A stretch of 5,228 bases of DNA from Bacillota bacterium (GTDB taxonomy: Bacteria > Bacillota > UBA4882 > UBA10575): contig DOID01000109.1 of assembly GCA_003511465.1 (NCBI GenBank), positions 1 to 5,228 of the forward strand. Reading direction: 5' to 3'. Both the position numbers and the translations under genes were made by a program. Below are positions 1 to 5,201 of the stretch, piece after piece (the stretch's first letter is position 1; each line of letters starts with the position of its first letter). Under the pieces are notes generated by a model, which searched no databases, had not been told where the DNA came from, and was given only the letters and a program-made list of their open reading frames with translations.

Positions 1-42
1 GTTCTTAATCCTTCCGCGCCAGGAAGAACCGGATGGTTTTTT
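1..42 (+). terminator. Possible weak terminator or hairpin at the cut left edge
   Basis: AAGAACC (24-30) can pair with GGTTTTTT (35-42) around a GGAT loop, using one G-U pair, and GTTCTT (1-6) can alternatively pair with AAGAAC (24-29). The T-run at 37-42 would suit the end of an upstream transcript. The structure is weak, the Ts are partly used in the stem, and the window starts inside it, so this is tentative. Confidence 0.25.
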
Positions 43-74
43 CATGACCCGTTTGGTTAAGTTAAGGTGAACCG

Positions 75-103
75 TTGTTTCTGCGGGTATTATATGATAA
101 AAT
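75..103 (+). promoter_or_regulatory. Candidate vegetative promoter for ilvE
   Basis: TTGTTT (75-80) and TAAAAT (98-103) are separated by 17 bases. A TGA triplet directly before the -10 box gives an extended -10 (TGn). The -35 box is poor (three of six consensus bases) and the -10 box has five of six. Transcription would start near 110, leaving a leader of about 55 bases. I see no T-box or leader peptide in that leader. An alternative -10, TATTAT at 88-93, has no good -35 partner. Confidence 0.45.
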
Positions 104-165
104 GAGGGAAAATTTAAACGGGATCTACATTTTACCAATTATTAAGAAAACAGGAGGAGATCAAT

Positions 166-1035
166 TTGGAAATTTACATCGACGGTCAATTTTATCCACG
201 GGAACAAGCGAAAGTTTCCGTTTTCGACCATGGACTCTTGTATGGGGACGGGATCTTTGAAGGAACACGGGCTTACAATGGTCGGGTGTTTGAGTTTGAT
301 GCTCATATTAACCGATTGTATGATTCGGCCAAAGCCATTGCCCTCGAAATTCCCATCAGCAAAGATGAGATGAAACAGGCGCACCTGGAGACGTTGCGGA
401 AGAATGAATTGACCGACGCCTATATTCGGACTGTTGTGACCCGCGGGGTCGGGGACTTGGGGTTGGATCCGGCAAAATGCGTCCGGCCGACTGTGATCAT
501 TATCGCCGATCGGATTAGCCTGTATCCCCAGGAGCTTTACGAACAAGGGTTGAAAATTATTACCGTTCCGACCCGGCGGAATCTACCGGAATCAGTCAAC
601 CCAATGATCAAATCCCTGAATTACCTGAACAATATTCTCGCTAAGATCGAAGCAAAACTGGGCGGCGCTGCGGAAGCCATCATGCTAAACCAGGAAGGCT
701 ACGTAGCCGAATGTACCGGTGACAATATTTTTATCATTAAAGGCAAAACCCTAGCCACCCCCATGGTTTCTTTTGGAGCTTTAAAAGGCGTAACCAGAGG
801 TGTCGTGATGAAGCTAGCGGCCGAACTTGGGCTGGAGGTTGTTGAAACGACTTTGACCCGCTATGACATTTATGTTGCCGATGAATGTTTCCTGACCGGA
901 ACAGCGGCGGAAGTGATTCCCGTTTCGGAAGTTGACGGACGGAAAATCGGCAATGGTAAACCGGGGACCTATTCCCGGCAATTAAAAGACGCTTACCACA
1001 AATATGCTATGGAGCATGGTACTCCAATTTATTAA
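166..1035 (+). CDS. ilvE: Branched-chain amino acid aminotransferase (class IV, PLP-dependent)
   Basis: This enzyme reversibly transfers an amino group between glutamate and the 2-oxo acids of leucine, isoleucine and valine; it acts in the cytosol with pyridoxal phosphate (PLP). The 289-residue protein has the full class IV fold in order: N-terminal VFDHGLLYGDGIFEG (19-33); HINRL (47-51), whose Arg50 fits the PLP-phosphate contact; VTRGVGDLGLDP (91-102); IKSLNYLNN (148-156), with Lys149 as the expected Schiff-base lysine; AECTGDNIF (181-189), with Glu182 at the usual PLP-nitrogen position; GALKGVTR (204-211); and FLTGTAAEVIPV (242-253). Length and motifs match the IlvE group rather than D-alanine aminotransferase or aminodeoxychorismate lyase, though substrate choice in class IV is hard to prove from sequence. 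The TTG start is chosen because AGGAGG at 152-157 lies 8 bases upstream and the protein then begins MEIYIDG, as in relatives. thrB follows about 80 bases downstream. Confidence 0.93.
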   Translation: MEIYIDGQFYPREQAKVSVFDHGLLYGDGIFEGTRAYNGRVFEFDAHINRLYDSAKAIALEIPISKDEMKQAHLETLRKNELTDAYIRTVVTRGVGDLGLDPAKCVRPTVIIIADRISLYPQELYEQGLKIITVPTRRNLPESVNPMIKSLNYLNNILAKIEAKLGGAAEAIMLNQEGYVAECTGDNIFIIKGKTLATPMVSFGALKGVTRGVVMKLAAELGLEVVETTLTRYDIYVADECFLTGTAAEVIPVSEVDGRKIGNGKPGTYSRQLKDAYHKYAMEHGTPIY

Positions 1036-1068
1036 AAGCCTTTCAGGGTTTGCGCCTAAACCGGCTTT
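1035..1068 (+). other. Imperfect hairpin between ilvE and thrB
   Basis: AAAGCC (1035-1040) pairs with GGCTTT (1063-1068), and GGTTT (1047-1051) pairs with AAACC (1058-1062) around a 6-base loop. A 6-base bulge (1041-1046) lies on the left side. The following bases, GATTTAAG, are not a proper U-run, so it is at best a leaky terminator or an RNA-processing or stability element within an ilvE-thrB transcript. Confidence 0.4.
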
Positions 1069-1106
1069 GATTTAAGCGGCGTCAGCGTCTTCCTGGAAGT
1101 GTGATC

Positions 1107-1114
1107 GGCGGTGA
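1107..1114 (+). promoter_or_regulatory. Ribosome binding site deciding the thrB start
   Basis: GGCGGTGA differs from the ideal GGAGGTGA at one base. GGCGG ends 7 bases before TTG 1119 and 13 bases before ATG 1125, so spacing favours the TTG. GTG 1101 lies upstream of this site and has only GGAAG almost touching it, so it is unlikely to be the start. Confidence 0.5.
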
Positions 1115-1118
1115 AAGT

Positions 1119-2033
1119 TTGAAGATGGTACAGGTAATGGCCCCGGCGACCAGCGCTAATCTGGGACCAGGGTTTGATTTTCTCGGTCTGGCCTTGGATT
1201 TATATGATACGGTGACTTTCACCCCGGCCACGGACTGGCGCGTTACCGCTGAAGGTTATGGTGCCGCTGAACTGACCGGGCGCGCTGATCTATTGGTTTG
1301 TCAAGCGCTTAAACGGGTATTTCAGGAAGTAGGACAACCCTTAAACGGTGGCATTGTCCATCTGGATAACCGGATTCCCGAAGCAGGAGGCTTAGGAACA
1401 AGCGCCGCGGCAATCGTCGGCGGTCTGGCTGCCGCTAATCATTATCTTGGTGATCCTTTAACTAAAGACGATCTTTTGGCGTTGGCGGTCGAGCTTGAAG
1501 GGCATCCGGATAATGTGGCGCCGGCCATTTTTGGCGGGTTAGTGGGGGTTGTTCAGGAAGCAGTAACGAACGAAAACACGCCTTATTTGTCGATGGGAAT
1601 CCCTTTTCCCGCTGAGCTTCAAGTCGTGATTGCTGTTCCGGAACTCCGCGTGGTGACTGCCCAGGCGCGGCAAATCCTACCGCAGCAAGTTTCCCTTGAA
1701 CAGGCCGTCTTTAATCTGGCTCGGACCGGTCTTTTGGTGGGGGCTTGTTATGCCCAGCGGCTCGATCTTTTCCGGACGGCGATGGAAGATGCTTTGCATC
1801 AGAACCAACGGGCGGTTTTAATTCCCGGTTTCCACCAGGTGATCAAGACCGCGTACCAGCAGGGAGCCATAGGGGCGGCCCTTAGTGGTTCCGGCCCAAC
1901 GATCATTGCGTTTACGCCCGCCGCCAATCATCAAGCTGTTGGTGAGGGGATGGTTTCCGTCTTTGCGCAACAGGGAATTAAAGTGCAGTGGTTATCGGTG
2001 GCGGTTAATCAAGGCGGTTTTCGATTCCTTTAA
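1119..2033 (+). CDS. thrB: Homoserine kinase (GHMP kinase family)
   Basis: ThrB phosphorylates L-homoserine with ATP to O-phospho-L-homoserine, the step before threonine synthase. All three GHMP-kinase signatures are visible (numbering from the TTG start, 304 residues): the N-terminal substrate-side motif APATSANLGPGFD (8-20), the ATP-binding loop PEAGGLGTSAAA (87-98) and the C-terminal GAALSGSGPT (252-261). EGHPDNVAPAIFGG (127-140) and FNLARTGLLVGA (198-209) are typical of ThrB rather than mevalonate or galactose kinases. The ATP loop has Thr where the first Ser of the common GLGSSA motif sits; the second Ser is kept. Two starts compete: TTG 1119 has the better ribosome-site spacing, while ATG 1125 gives the MVQVMAPATSANLG beginning seen in many homologues; they differ by two residues. 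No promoter is evident before the gene, so it is probably co-transcribed with ilvE. thrC and hom are not in the window. Confidence 0.94.
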   Translation: MKMVQVMAPATSANLGPGFDFLGLALDLYDTVTFTPATDWRVTAEGYGAAELTGRADLLVCQALKRVFQEVGQPLNGGIVHLDNRIPEAGGLGTSAAAIVGGLAAANHYLGDPLTKDDLLALAVELEGHPDNVAPAIFGGLVGVVQEAVTNENTPYLSMGIPFPAELQVVIAVPELRVVTAQARQILPQQVSLEQAVFNLARTGLLVGACYAQRLDLFRTAMEDALHQNQRAVLIPGFHQVIKTAYQQGAIGAALSGSGPTIIAFTPAANHQAVGEGMVSVFAQQGIKVQWLSVAVNQGGFRFL

Positions 2034-2080
2034 AAGATTTTCCGTTGTTTCCATTAAAGATCCTGAATGCTTTAAAGTTT

Positions 2081-2110
2081 AACCCTGACCAATTACGGTC
2101 AGGGTTTTTT
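2081..2110 (+). terminator. Rho-independent terminator after thrB
   Basis: AACCCTGACC (2081-2090) and GGTCAGGGTT (2097-2106) form a perfect 10-bp stem around the AATTAC loop, and the T-run extends to 2110. It lies 48 bases past the thrB stop and ends the ilvE-thrB unit. This is the strongest terminator in the window. Confidence 0.95.
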
Positions 2111-2176
2111 GGTGTTTGCGACGGTTTGGGAAAGTTAGTATAGTAGCAGCCGACAACAAAATAATTATCTTCTTTG

Positions 2177-2206
2177 GCATAAATCTTTTCAGAACGGAAC
2201 ATAATA
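2177..2206 (+). promoter_or_regulatory. Candidate sigma-G (forespore) type promoter for the Myb/coiled-coil gene
   Basis: GCATA (2177-2181) and CATAATA (2200-2206) are separated by 18 bases. As I recall it, the Bacillus sigma-G consensus is GmATR, an 18-base spacer, then CATnmTA, and every fixed position matches. Transcription would begin near 2213, giving a leader of roughly 58 bases before the ATG. No good vegetative pair exists between the terminator and the gene: TTGGCA (2174-2179) to CATAAT (2200-2205) has a 20-base spacer. The match is seen directly; use of this site by sigma-G is inferred. Confidence 0.5.
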
Positions 2207-2270
2207 AAACTGTAATCCACCCTATGTTTACCAAGGATGGAAAAACCATTATTATGTTGGAGGGAATAAA

Positions 2271-3389
2271 ATGGCGAAAATGAATGGGCTTGCGCCAAAA
2301 GAGGATTTTAATCAGCATAGCATTAATCAAGGGGCTAGATCAAAACCACGCTACTCAGAGAATGAAAACGAAATGATCTACGAAAACTGGTGGAATCCAA
2401 AATTGCGCAAAGAACTATCCCAGCGTTTCGGTAGAAAGATTTCGGCTTTAAGGAGCCAGTTCTGTCGGATTTTAAAAGAAAAAGGGGTTTCGAACACGGA
2501 TTATTACAAGATGATGCGCGCTAAATACCAAACTACGACACCCAAAGAAATACTGGCGGATGATGAAGATCAATTAATTCTCGAAATCTTTGCGAAACAC
2601 CAGGTATTAGGCGGCACGAGAAATGAAGCTTGTGTAGAGTTGCAACGATTACTACAGAAAAAAATCAGCGAGGCTGCTTTAAAACTACGTTTTTATCGTT
2701 TGGTCCAAAAAAGGGAATTAAGTGAGGAAATGATTAATAGTTTGGGCCGGGATGTCCTGAAGCGATCGGGAGTGAAGATCCCCGAAGAGCCGCTTTTGAA
2801 CGGAAAAGAAATTCCGTCCATCGGTACGAGGAAGATGAAACAAGAGAAGACTTACACCAAACGGGAACTTCCTAAGGAGGAAATGATTGAGAAAACAACG
2901 GTTGTTGAGAAGGAAAAGGAGAAAAAATCGACCCTCGAAGATAGTTTTACCCCCGAAAGCGAAGAGCATAAATCTACTTTCTTGTATCAACTGGCTTATT
3001 TACCGGAAGCCATCCAAAAGTTGGAAGAGCGGGTTGACTCCCTGGAGGACGCCCAAAAGCACCAACTTGATTTAAGGGGTTTCATTGAGCATCTCTTGGC
3101 CGTTGAACGGGATCTAAAACAAGAAGAGAAGTTTCTCGCCGAGATTGACCGGTTAGTCGCCGAAAACCAAAGCCTGGCTGAACAAGGGGAAAAAGATCGG
3201 GCACGGATTGGGAAACGGGAAAAGGAACTGACAGATATTTACGAATTGTTAAATGGTGCGCTTAACGATTTCATGCATCTCGAAAGTGTGGCCAAATTAG
3301 CCTCACTGGGTGATTTCATTCACCGCATGGAAATTACCGTTGATCAATTCGGGAATGTGATGAAAAGTCGAAGAATCCAAGGCGCTTAA
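2271..3389 (+). CDS. Putative RsfA-like regulator: two Myb/SANT-like repeats plus coiled coil
   Basis: I do not recognise a named gene. The ATG is well placed, with GGAGG at 2259-2263 and 7 bases of spacing, and gives 372 residues. Two stretches look like Myb/SANT-type three-helix DNA-binding units. Residues about 27-72 open with an acidic helix around ENENEMI and end in a basic recognition-like helix, GRKISALRSQFCRILKEKG. Residues about 94-148 open with DDEDQLILEIF and end with KKISEAALKLRFYRLV. A charged, low-complexity linker (about 160-235, rich in Lys and Glu) follows. Next is a long heptad-like coiled coil (about 245-325, for example LEERVDSLEDAQ) and a short C-terminal segment (about 335-366). 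Nothing suggests a signal peptide or membrane segment, so it should be cytosolic. The order, Myb-like head then coiled coil, resembles Bacillus RsfA, a forespore transcription factor, and the upstream sigma-G-like sequence fits that. DNA binding and a sporulation role are inference. No terminator separates it from the tRNA-Pro promoter. Confidence 0.85.
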   Translation: MAKMNGLAPKEDFNQHSINQGARSKPRYSENENEMIYENWWNPKLRKELSQRFGRKISALRSQFCRILKEKGVSNTDYYKMMRAKYQTTTPKEILADDEDQLILEIFAKHQVLGGTRNEACVELQRLLQKKISEAALKLRFYRLVQKRELSEEMINSLGRDVLKRSGVKIPEEPLLNGKEIPSIGTRKMKQEKTYTKRELPKEEMIEKTTVVEKEKEKKSTLEDSFTPESEEHKSTFLYQLAYLPEAIQKLEERVDSLEDAQKHQLDLRGFIEHLLAVERDLKQEEKFLAEIDRLVAENQSLAEQGEKDRARIGKREKELTDIYELLNGALNDFMHLESVAKLASLGDFIHRMEITVDQFGNVMKSRRIQGA

Positions 3390-3411
3390 AAAATTGGCGG
3401 GCAAGGATTCA

Positions 3412-3440
3412 TTGACACAACCGAAATCCAATGCTATAAT
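3412..3440 (+). promoter_or_regulatory. Consensus vegetative promoter of tRNA-Pro
   Basis: TTGACA (3412-3417) and TATAAT (3435-3440) are both perfect, with a 17-base spacer, and TGC just before the -10 box adds an extended -10. The -10 box ends 20 bases before the mature tRNA, leaving a 5' leader of about 13 bases for RNase P to remove. Confidence 0.95.
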
Positions 3441-3460
3441 AAAAATTGCCTTTGGATAAT

Positions 3461-3541
<81 letters not shown>

Positions 3542-3544
3542 TTC

Positions 3545-3577
3545 AACCAGCTCAGGGAATTTCCGAGCTGGTTTTTT
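3545..3577 (+). terminator. Rho-independent terminator after tRNA-Pro
   Basis: AACCAGCTC (3545-3553) and GAGCTGGTT (3565-3573) form a 9-bp stem with an 11-base loop, followed by Ts through 3577. It starts 8 bases after the tRNA CCA end. It would also stop any read-through from the Myb/coiled-coil gene upstream. Confidence 0.93.
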
Positions 3578-3661
3578 ATTGCCGTCTACGAAATTATCTA
3601 CAAATCAGTCCGGACATTTTGTGGACCCTTACCATTTCCCGGTTGAAACATACTTTCCGTG

Positions 3662-3686
3662 CTTTACTCATATAAATGTAGTAAAG
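3662..3686 (+). promoter_or_regulatory. Dyad (possible operator) upstream of the DUF3792 gene
   Basis: CTTTACT (3662-3668) and AGTAAAG (3680-3686) are perfect inverted copies with 11 bases between. Inside them, CAT and ATG extend the symmetry with one bulged T. The -10-like TATAAA (3671-3676) lies between the arms, although its nearest -35-like box, TTGAAA (3643-3648), is 22 bases away. It ends 21 bases before the start codon, so it could be an operator or an RNA hairpin just ahead of the ribosome site. Confidence 0.35.
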
Positions 3687-3694
3687 TGTTGGCT

Positions 3695-3699
3695 GGAGG
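3695..3699 (+). promoter_or_regulatory. Ribosome binding site deciding the GTG start at 3708
   Basis: GGAGG ends 8 bases before GTG 3708. The open frame runs back to 3579, but its upstream part overlaps the tRNA terminator region, has no ribosome site and reads as an unlikely N-terminus. Confidence 0.85.
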
Positions 3700-3707
3700 T
3701 GGGACCT

Positions 3708-4094
3708 GTGGTTAAACAAGAGACGGCGATCGATTTACGCCTTGTAATCACCTCGCTTTTTTCCGGGTTAAAATATGCCATTGCTTTACTGCTGATTACC
3801 ATCCTTTTATTGGCGGTAACATATGGGCTGGGTTGGGATTGGAGCGCCTACGAACACACCATCTACCAATATTCAATTTATGCCGCCATCATGCTGGGCG
3901 CATTGGCAACCGGTTATAAGGCGAAGGTTAAGGGCTGGTTGATGGGGATCCTGCTTGCCGTCGTGGTGTGGTTACTCTTTTTTATTGTGGGACGGATAAG
4001 CGGATTGGAACAAGACATCAGCAAAGGCTTAATTAATGGGGGTATAGCCATTTTACTTGGGATTGTTGGTGGCGTGATCGGGATCAATTTGTGA
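3708..4094 (+). CDS. Small four-helix membrane protein, TIGR04086/DUF3792 (YrzE-like) family
   Basis: This is a 128-residue integral membrane protein of unknown function. Four hydrophobic helices are visible at about 22-43, 53-70, 76-96 and 108-127. A basic KAKVKG loop joins helices 2 and 3, and a Gly-rich last helix (NGGIAILLGIVGGVIGIN) ends the chain. This layout and length match the Firmicutes membrane family TIGR04086/DUF3792, which includes Bacillus YrzE; the family call comes from recall of its pattern, not from a search. No catalytic or binding motif is evident. The GTG start follows a GGAGG site with 8-base spacing. The gene sits between two single-tRNA units, with no terminator of its own before the tRNA-Trp promoter, which begins 28 bases after the stop, so its transcripts may run through tRNA-Trp to the terminator near 4280. 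Confidence 0.82.
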   Translation: MVKQETAIDLRLVITSLFSGLKYAIALLLITILLLAVTYGLGWDWSAYEHTIYQYSIYAAIMLGALATGYKAKVKGWLMGILLAVVVWLLFFIVGRISGLEQDISKGLINGGIAILLGIVGGVIGINL

Positions 4095-4121
4095 GTGCGG
4101 ATTTCTCATCGGCTGTAAAGC

Positions 4122-4150
4122 TTGACACCATGAAGAAATCCGGCTATAAT
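4122..4150 (+). promoter_or_regulatory. Consensus vegetative promoter of tRNA-Trp
   Basis: TTGACA (4122-4127) and TATAAT (4145-4150) are both perfect, with a 17-base spacer. The -10 box ends 19 bases before the mature tRNA. The design is nearly the same as that of the tRNA-Pro promoter in this window. Confidence 0.95.
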
Positions 4151-4169
4151 TTAAGATGTAGAATGGCAC

Positions 4170-4245
4170 AGGGGAGTAGCTCAATTGGTAGAGCGTCGGT
4201 CTCCAAAACCGGTGGCTGCGGGTTCAAGTCCTGTCTCCCCTGCCA
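4170..4245 (+). tRNA. tRNA-Trp (anticodon CCA)
   Basis: The acceptor stem is AGGGGAG (4170-4176) with CTCCCCT (4235-4241), followed by discriminator G4242 and encoded CCA (4243-4245). The D stem is GCTC/GAGC (4179-4182, 4191-4194). The anticodon stem TCGGT/ACCGG (4196-4200, 4208-4212) has one G-U pair and encloses loop CTCCAAA with anticodon CCA at 4203-4205, reading UGG. The T loop is TTCAAGT. G73 is the expected tryptophan discriminator. It stands alone rather than in front of secE-nusG, where many Firmicutes carry it. Confidence 0.97.
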
Positions 4246-4257
4246 AAAAAAGTATAT

Positions 4258-4281
4258 GAACCGGATCAACCGGTTTTTTTT
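4258..4281 (+). terminator. Rho-independent terminator after tRNA-Trp
   Basis: AACCGG (4259-4264) and CCGGTT (4270-4275) form a 6-bp GC-containing stem with a 5-base loop, and the T-run spans 4274-4281. A G-U pair (4258 with 4276) can extend it. It starts 13 bases after the tRNA CCA end. Confidence 0.88.
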
Positions 4282-4286
4282 CTGAT

Positions 4287-4330
4287 TTAAATTGGTTCAC
4301 TTTTCTTGGTATAAATTGAAAGCGAAAAGT
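4287..4330 (+). promoter_or_regulatory. Candidate extended -10 promoter of pduL, flanked by a dyad
   Basis: TATAAA (4310-4315) is preceded by TGG (4307-4309), an extended -10. The -35 region is weak: TTAAAT (4287-4292) at 17 bases. The inverted copies ACTTTTC (4299-4305) and GAAAAGT (4324-4330) sit on either side of the -10 box and could be an operator. The leader before the ATG would be about 50 bases. Confidence 0.4.
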
Positions 4331-4370
4331 TGAGTCTAAAAAAAGGTGTTCGAGAAAGGAGTACATAGCA

Positions 4371-4943
4371 ATGTCGATCAAAGTACCTGTAGGCGTCTCT
4401 AACCGTCATGTTCATCTCACACAAGCAGATCTGGAAACCCTTTTTGGGACAGGCTATAATCTGACAATCAAAAAAGACCTCTCCCAACCCGGCCAGTTTG
4501 CGGCAGAAGAAACCGTCGACCTAATTGGACCCAAACGCTCCATCCCGAAGGTTAGAATTTTAGGACCGGTGCGTTCGCAAACTCAGGTTGAGATCTCCTT
4601 AACCGACTCATTTACCTTAGGGGTAAATACCCCGGTCCGCGACTCCGGAAATCTAAAAGATACGCCTGGACTGATCATTGAAGGCCCCAAAGGCCGGATT
4701 GAGATTAAGGAAGGGGTAATTGTCGCCCAGCGCCATCTCCATCTGCATGATTCAGAAGCCGAAACCCTTGAGCTCAAGGATCAGGATTATATCCAAGTAA
4801 AAGTAGAAGGCAAGCGTGGACTTGTTTTTGGCCAAGTTTTAGTACGCGTTAGCCCGAATTTCAAAAAAGATTTGCATCTAGATATTGATGAAGCAAATGC
4901 CGCTGGCCTCAAAACCGGTGACTTGGTTACGATCATTAAATAG
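4371..4943 (+). CDS. pduL: PduL-type phosphate acyltransferase (phosphotransacetylase / phosphate propanoyltransferase)
   Basis: PduL exchanges CoA and phosphate on acetyl or propionyl groups, giving acetyl- or propionyl-phosphate that acetate kinase can use to make ATP. The 190-residue protein shows the two duplicated zinc-binding motifs of the family: VGVSNRHVHLT (7-17; His13 and His15) and VIVAQRHLHLH (116-126; His122, His124 and His126). TPVRDSG (87-93) holds the conserved Arg90 thought to contact phosphate. DLHLDIDEANAAG (167-179) adds His169 and the family's C-terminal signature. The chain starts directly at the catalytic domain, with no N-terminal helix of the kind that targets PduL into microcompartments, so a cytosolic role like that in acetogens lacking Pta is likely (inference). 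AAAGGAG (4355-4361) supports the ATG with 9-base spacing. fmdB-like coding begins 38 bases downstream, probably in the same transcript. ackA is not in the window, and acetyl versus propionyl preference cannot be read from sequence. Confidence 0.93.
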   Translation: MSIKVPVGVSNRHVHLTQADLETLFGTGYNLTIKKDLSQPGQFAAEETVDLIGPKRSIPKVRILGPVRSQTQVEISLTDSFTLGVNTPVRDSGNLKDTPGLIIEGPKGRIEIKEGVIVAQRHLHLHDSEAETLELKDQDYIQVKVEGKRGLVFGQVLVRVSPNFKKDLHLDIDEANAAGLKTGDLVTIIK

Positions 4944-4955
4944 TCGCTCAACCAG
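4941..4955 (+). repeat. 15-base direct repeat, copy 1 (at the pduL stop)
   Basis: TAGTCGCTCAACCAG begins with the pduL TAG stop codon. An identical copy lies at 5202-5216, 261 bases on. Right after this copy the sequence forms a small hairpin, CAGGA (4953-4957) with TCCTG (4961-4965). Confidence 0.85.
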
Positions 4956-4969
4956 GAAACTCCTGATTC

Positions 4970-4976
4970 GAGGTGA
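4970..4976 (+). promoter_or_regulatory. Ribosome binding site deciding the zinc-ribbon gene start
   Basis: GAGGTGA here has GAGG ending 8 bases before GTG 4982. The longer candidate, GTG 4973, lies inside this site and has no ribosome site of its own. Confidence 0.8.
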
Positions 4977-4981
4977 GTAAG

Positions 4982-5200
4982 GTGCCCATTTATGAATTTA
5001 GCTGCTCCGAATGTAAGCATAAATTCGAGGAACTTTGCAAGTGTAATACGGATTCGCTTCCGTGCCCGAAGTGCGGTGGTAAAAATACAAACCGCCTGGT
5101 GTCTTCTTTTGCCGTAACCGGTGACTCCAGAACCAAGGGTTCCGGCAGTTCATGTGGGTGCGGCAGTTGCGGAGGAGGACACTGTTCCTCCTGCCATTAA
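4982..5200 (+). CDS. FmdB-type small zinc-ribbon protein with C-terminal cysteine cluster
   Basis: This 72-residue cytosolic protein belongs to the FmdB/CxxC_CxxC regulatory-type family, named for an amide-utilisation regulator in Methylophilus; the function of most members is unknown. It starts MPIYEFSC, the family's usual opening. Cys8-x-x-Cys11 and Cys28-x-x-Cys31 (CPKCGG) form the zinc ribbon, and RLVSSF (38-43) closes the conserved part. Two extra cysteines lie at 19 and 21. A Gly/Ser/Cys-rich tail carries five more (58, 60, 63, 68, 71) before a final His72, which could bind a second metal; such tails occur in other clostridial members. GTG 4982 is preferred over GTG 4973 on ribosome-site spacing and on the family N-terminus. 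Closeness to pduL suggests co-transcription, but no functional link is established. No terminator is seen before the window ends. Confidence 0.85.
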   Translation: MPIYEFSCSECKHKFEELCKCNTDSLPCPKCGGKNTNRLVSSFAVTGDSRTKGSGSSCGCGSCGGGHCSSCH

Positions 5201-5201
5201 C

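Noticed and set aside
45..165. T-box or riboswitch leader before ilvE
   Set aside because: No T-box AGGGTGGNACCGCG-like sequence, no leader peptide and no strong terminator/antiterminator pair are present between the promoter and the start.
142..546. Minus-strand 134-residue open frame inside ilvE
   Set aside because: It is a shadow of the well-supported ilvE reading frame and has no recognisable protein features.
2250..2255. TATTAT with TTTACC (2227-2232) as a vegetative promoter of the Myb gene
   Set aside because: Spacing is 17, but the transcript would start inside the ribosome binding site, leaving no usable leader.
2005..2330. Two minus-strand open frames between thrB and the Myb gene
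   Set aside because: They overlap thrB, its terminator or the Myb gene start, overlap each other, and show no family-like sequence.
3579..3707. N-terminal extension of the DUF3792 gene to 3579
   Set aside because: The added 43 residues are not membrane-like, begin in the tRNA-Pro terminator tail and lack a ribosome site, whereas GTG 3708 has GGAGG at 8 bases.
4091..4285. Plus-strand 64-residue open frame across the tRNA-Trp unit
   Set aside because: It translates the tRNA-Trp promoter, gene and terminator; the tRNA explains the sequence completely.
4181..4381. Minus-strand 66-residue open frame containing GLEPAATGFGDRRSTN
   Set aside because: This is the antisense translation of the tRNA-Trp gene, a well-known false protein in databases; it has no ribosome site and overlaps a real tRNA and promoter.
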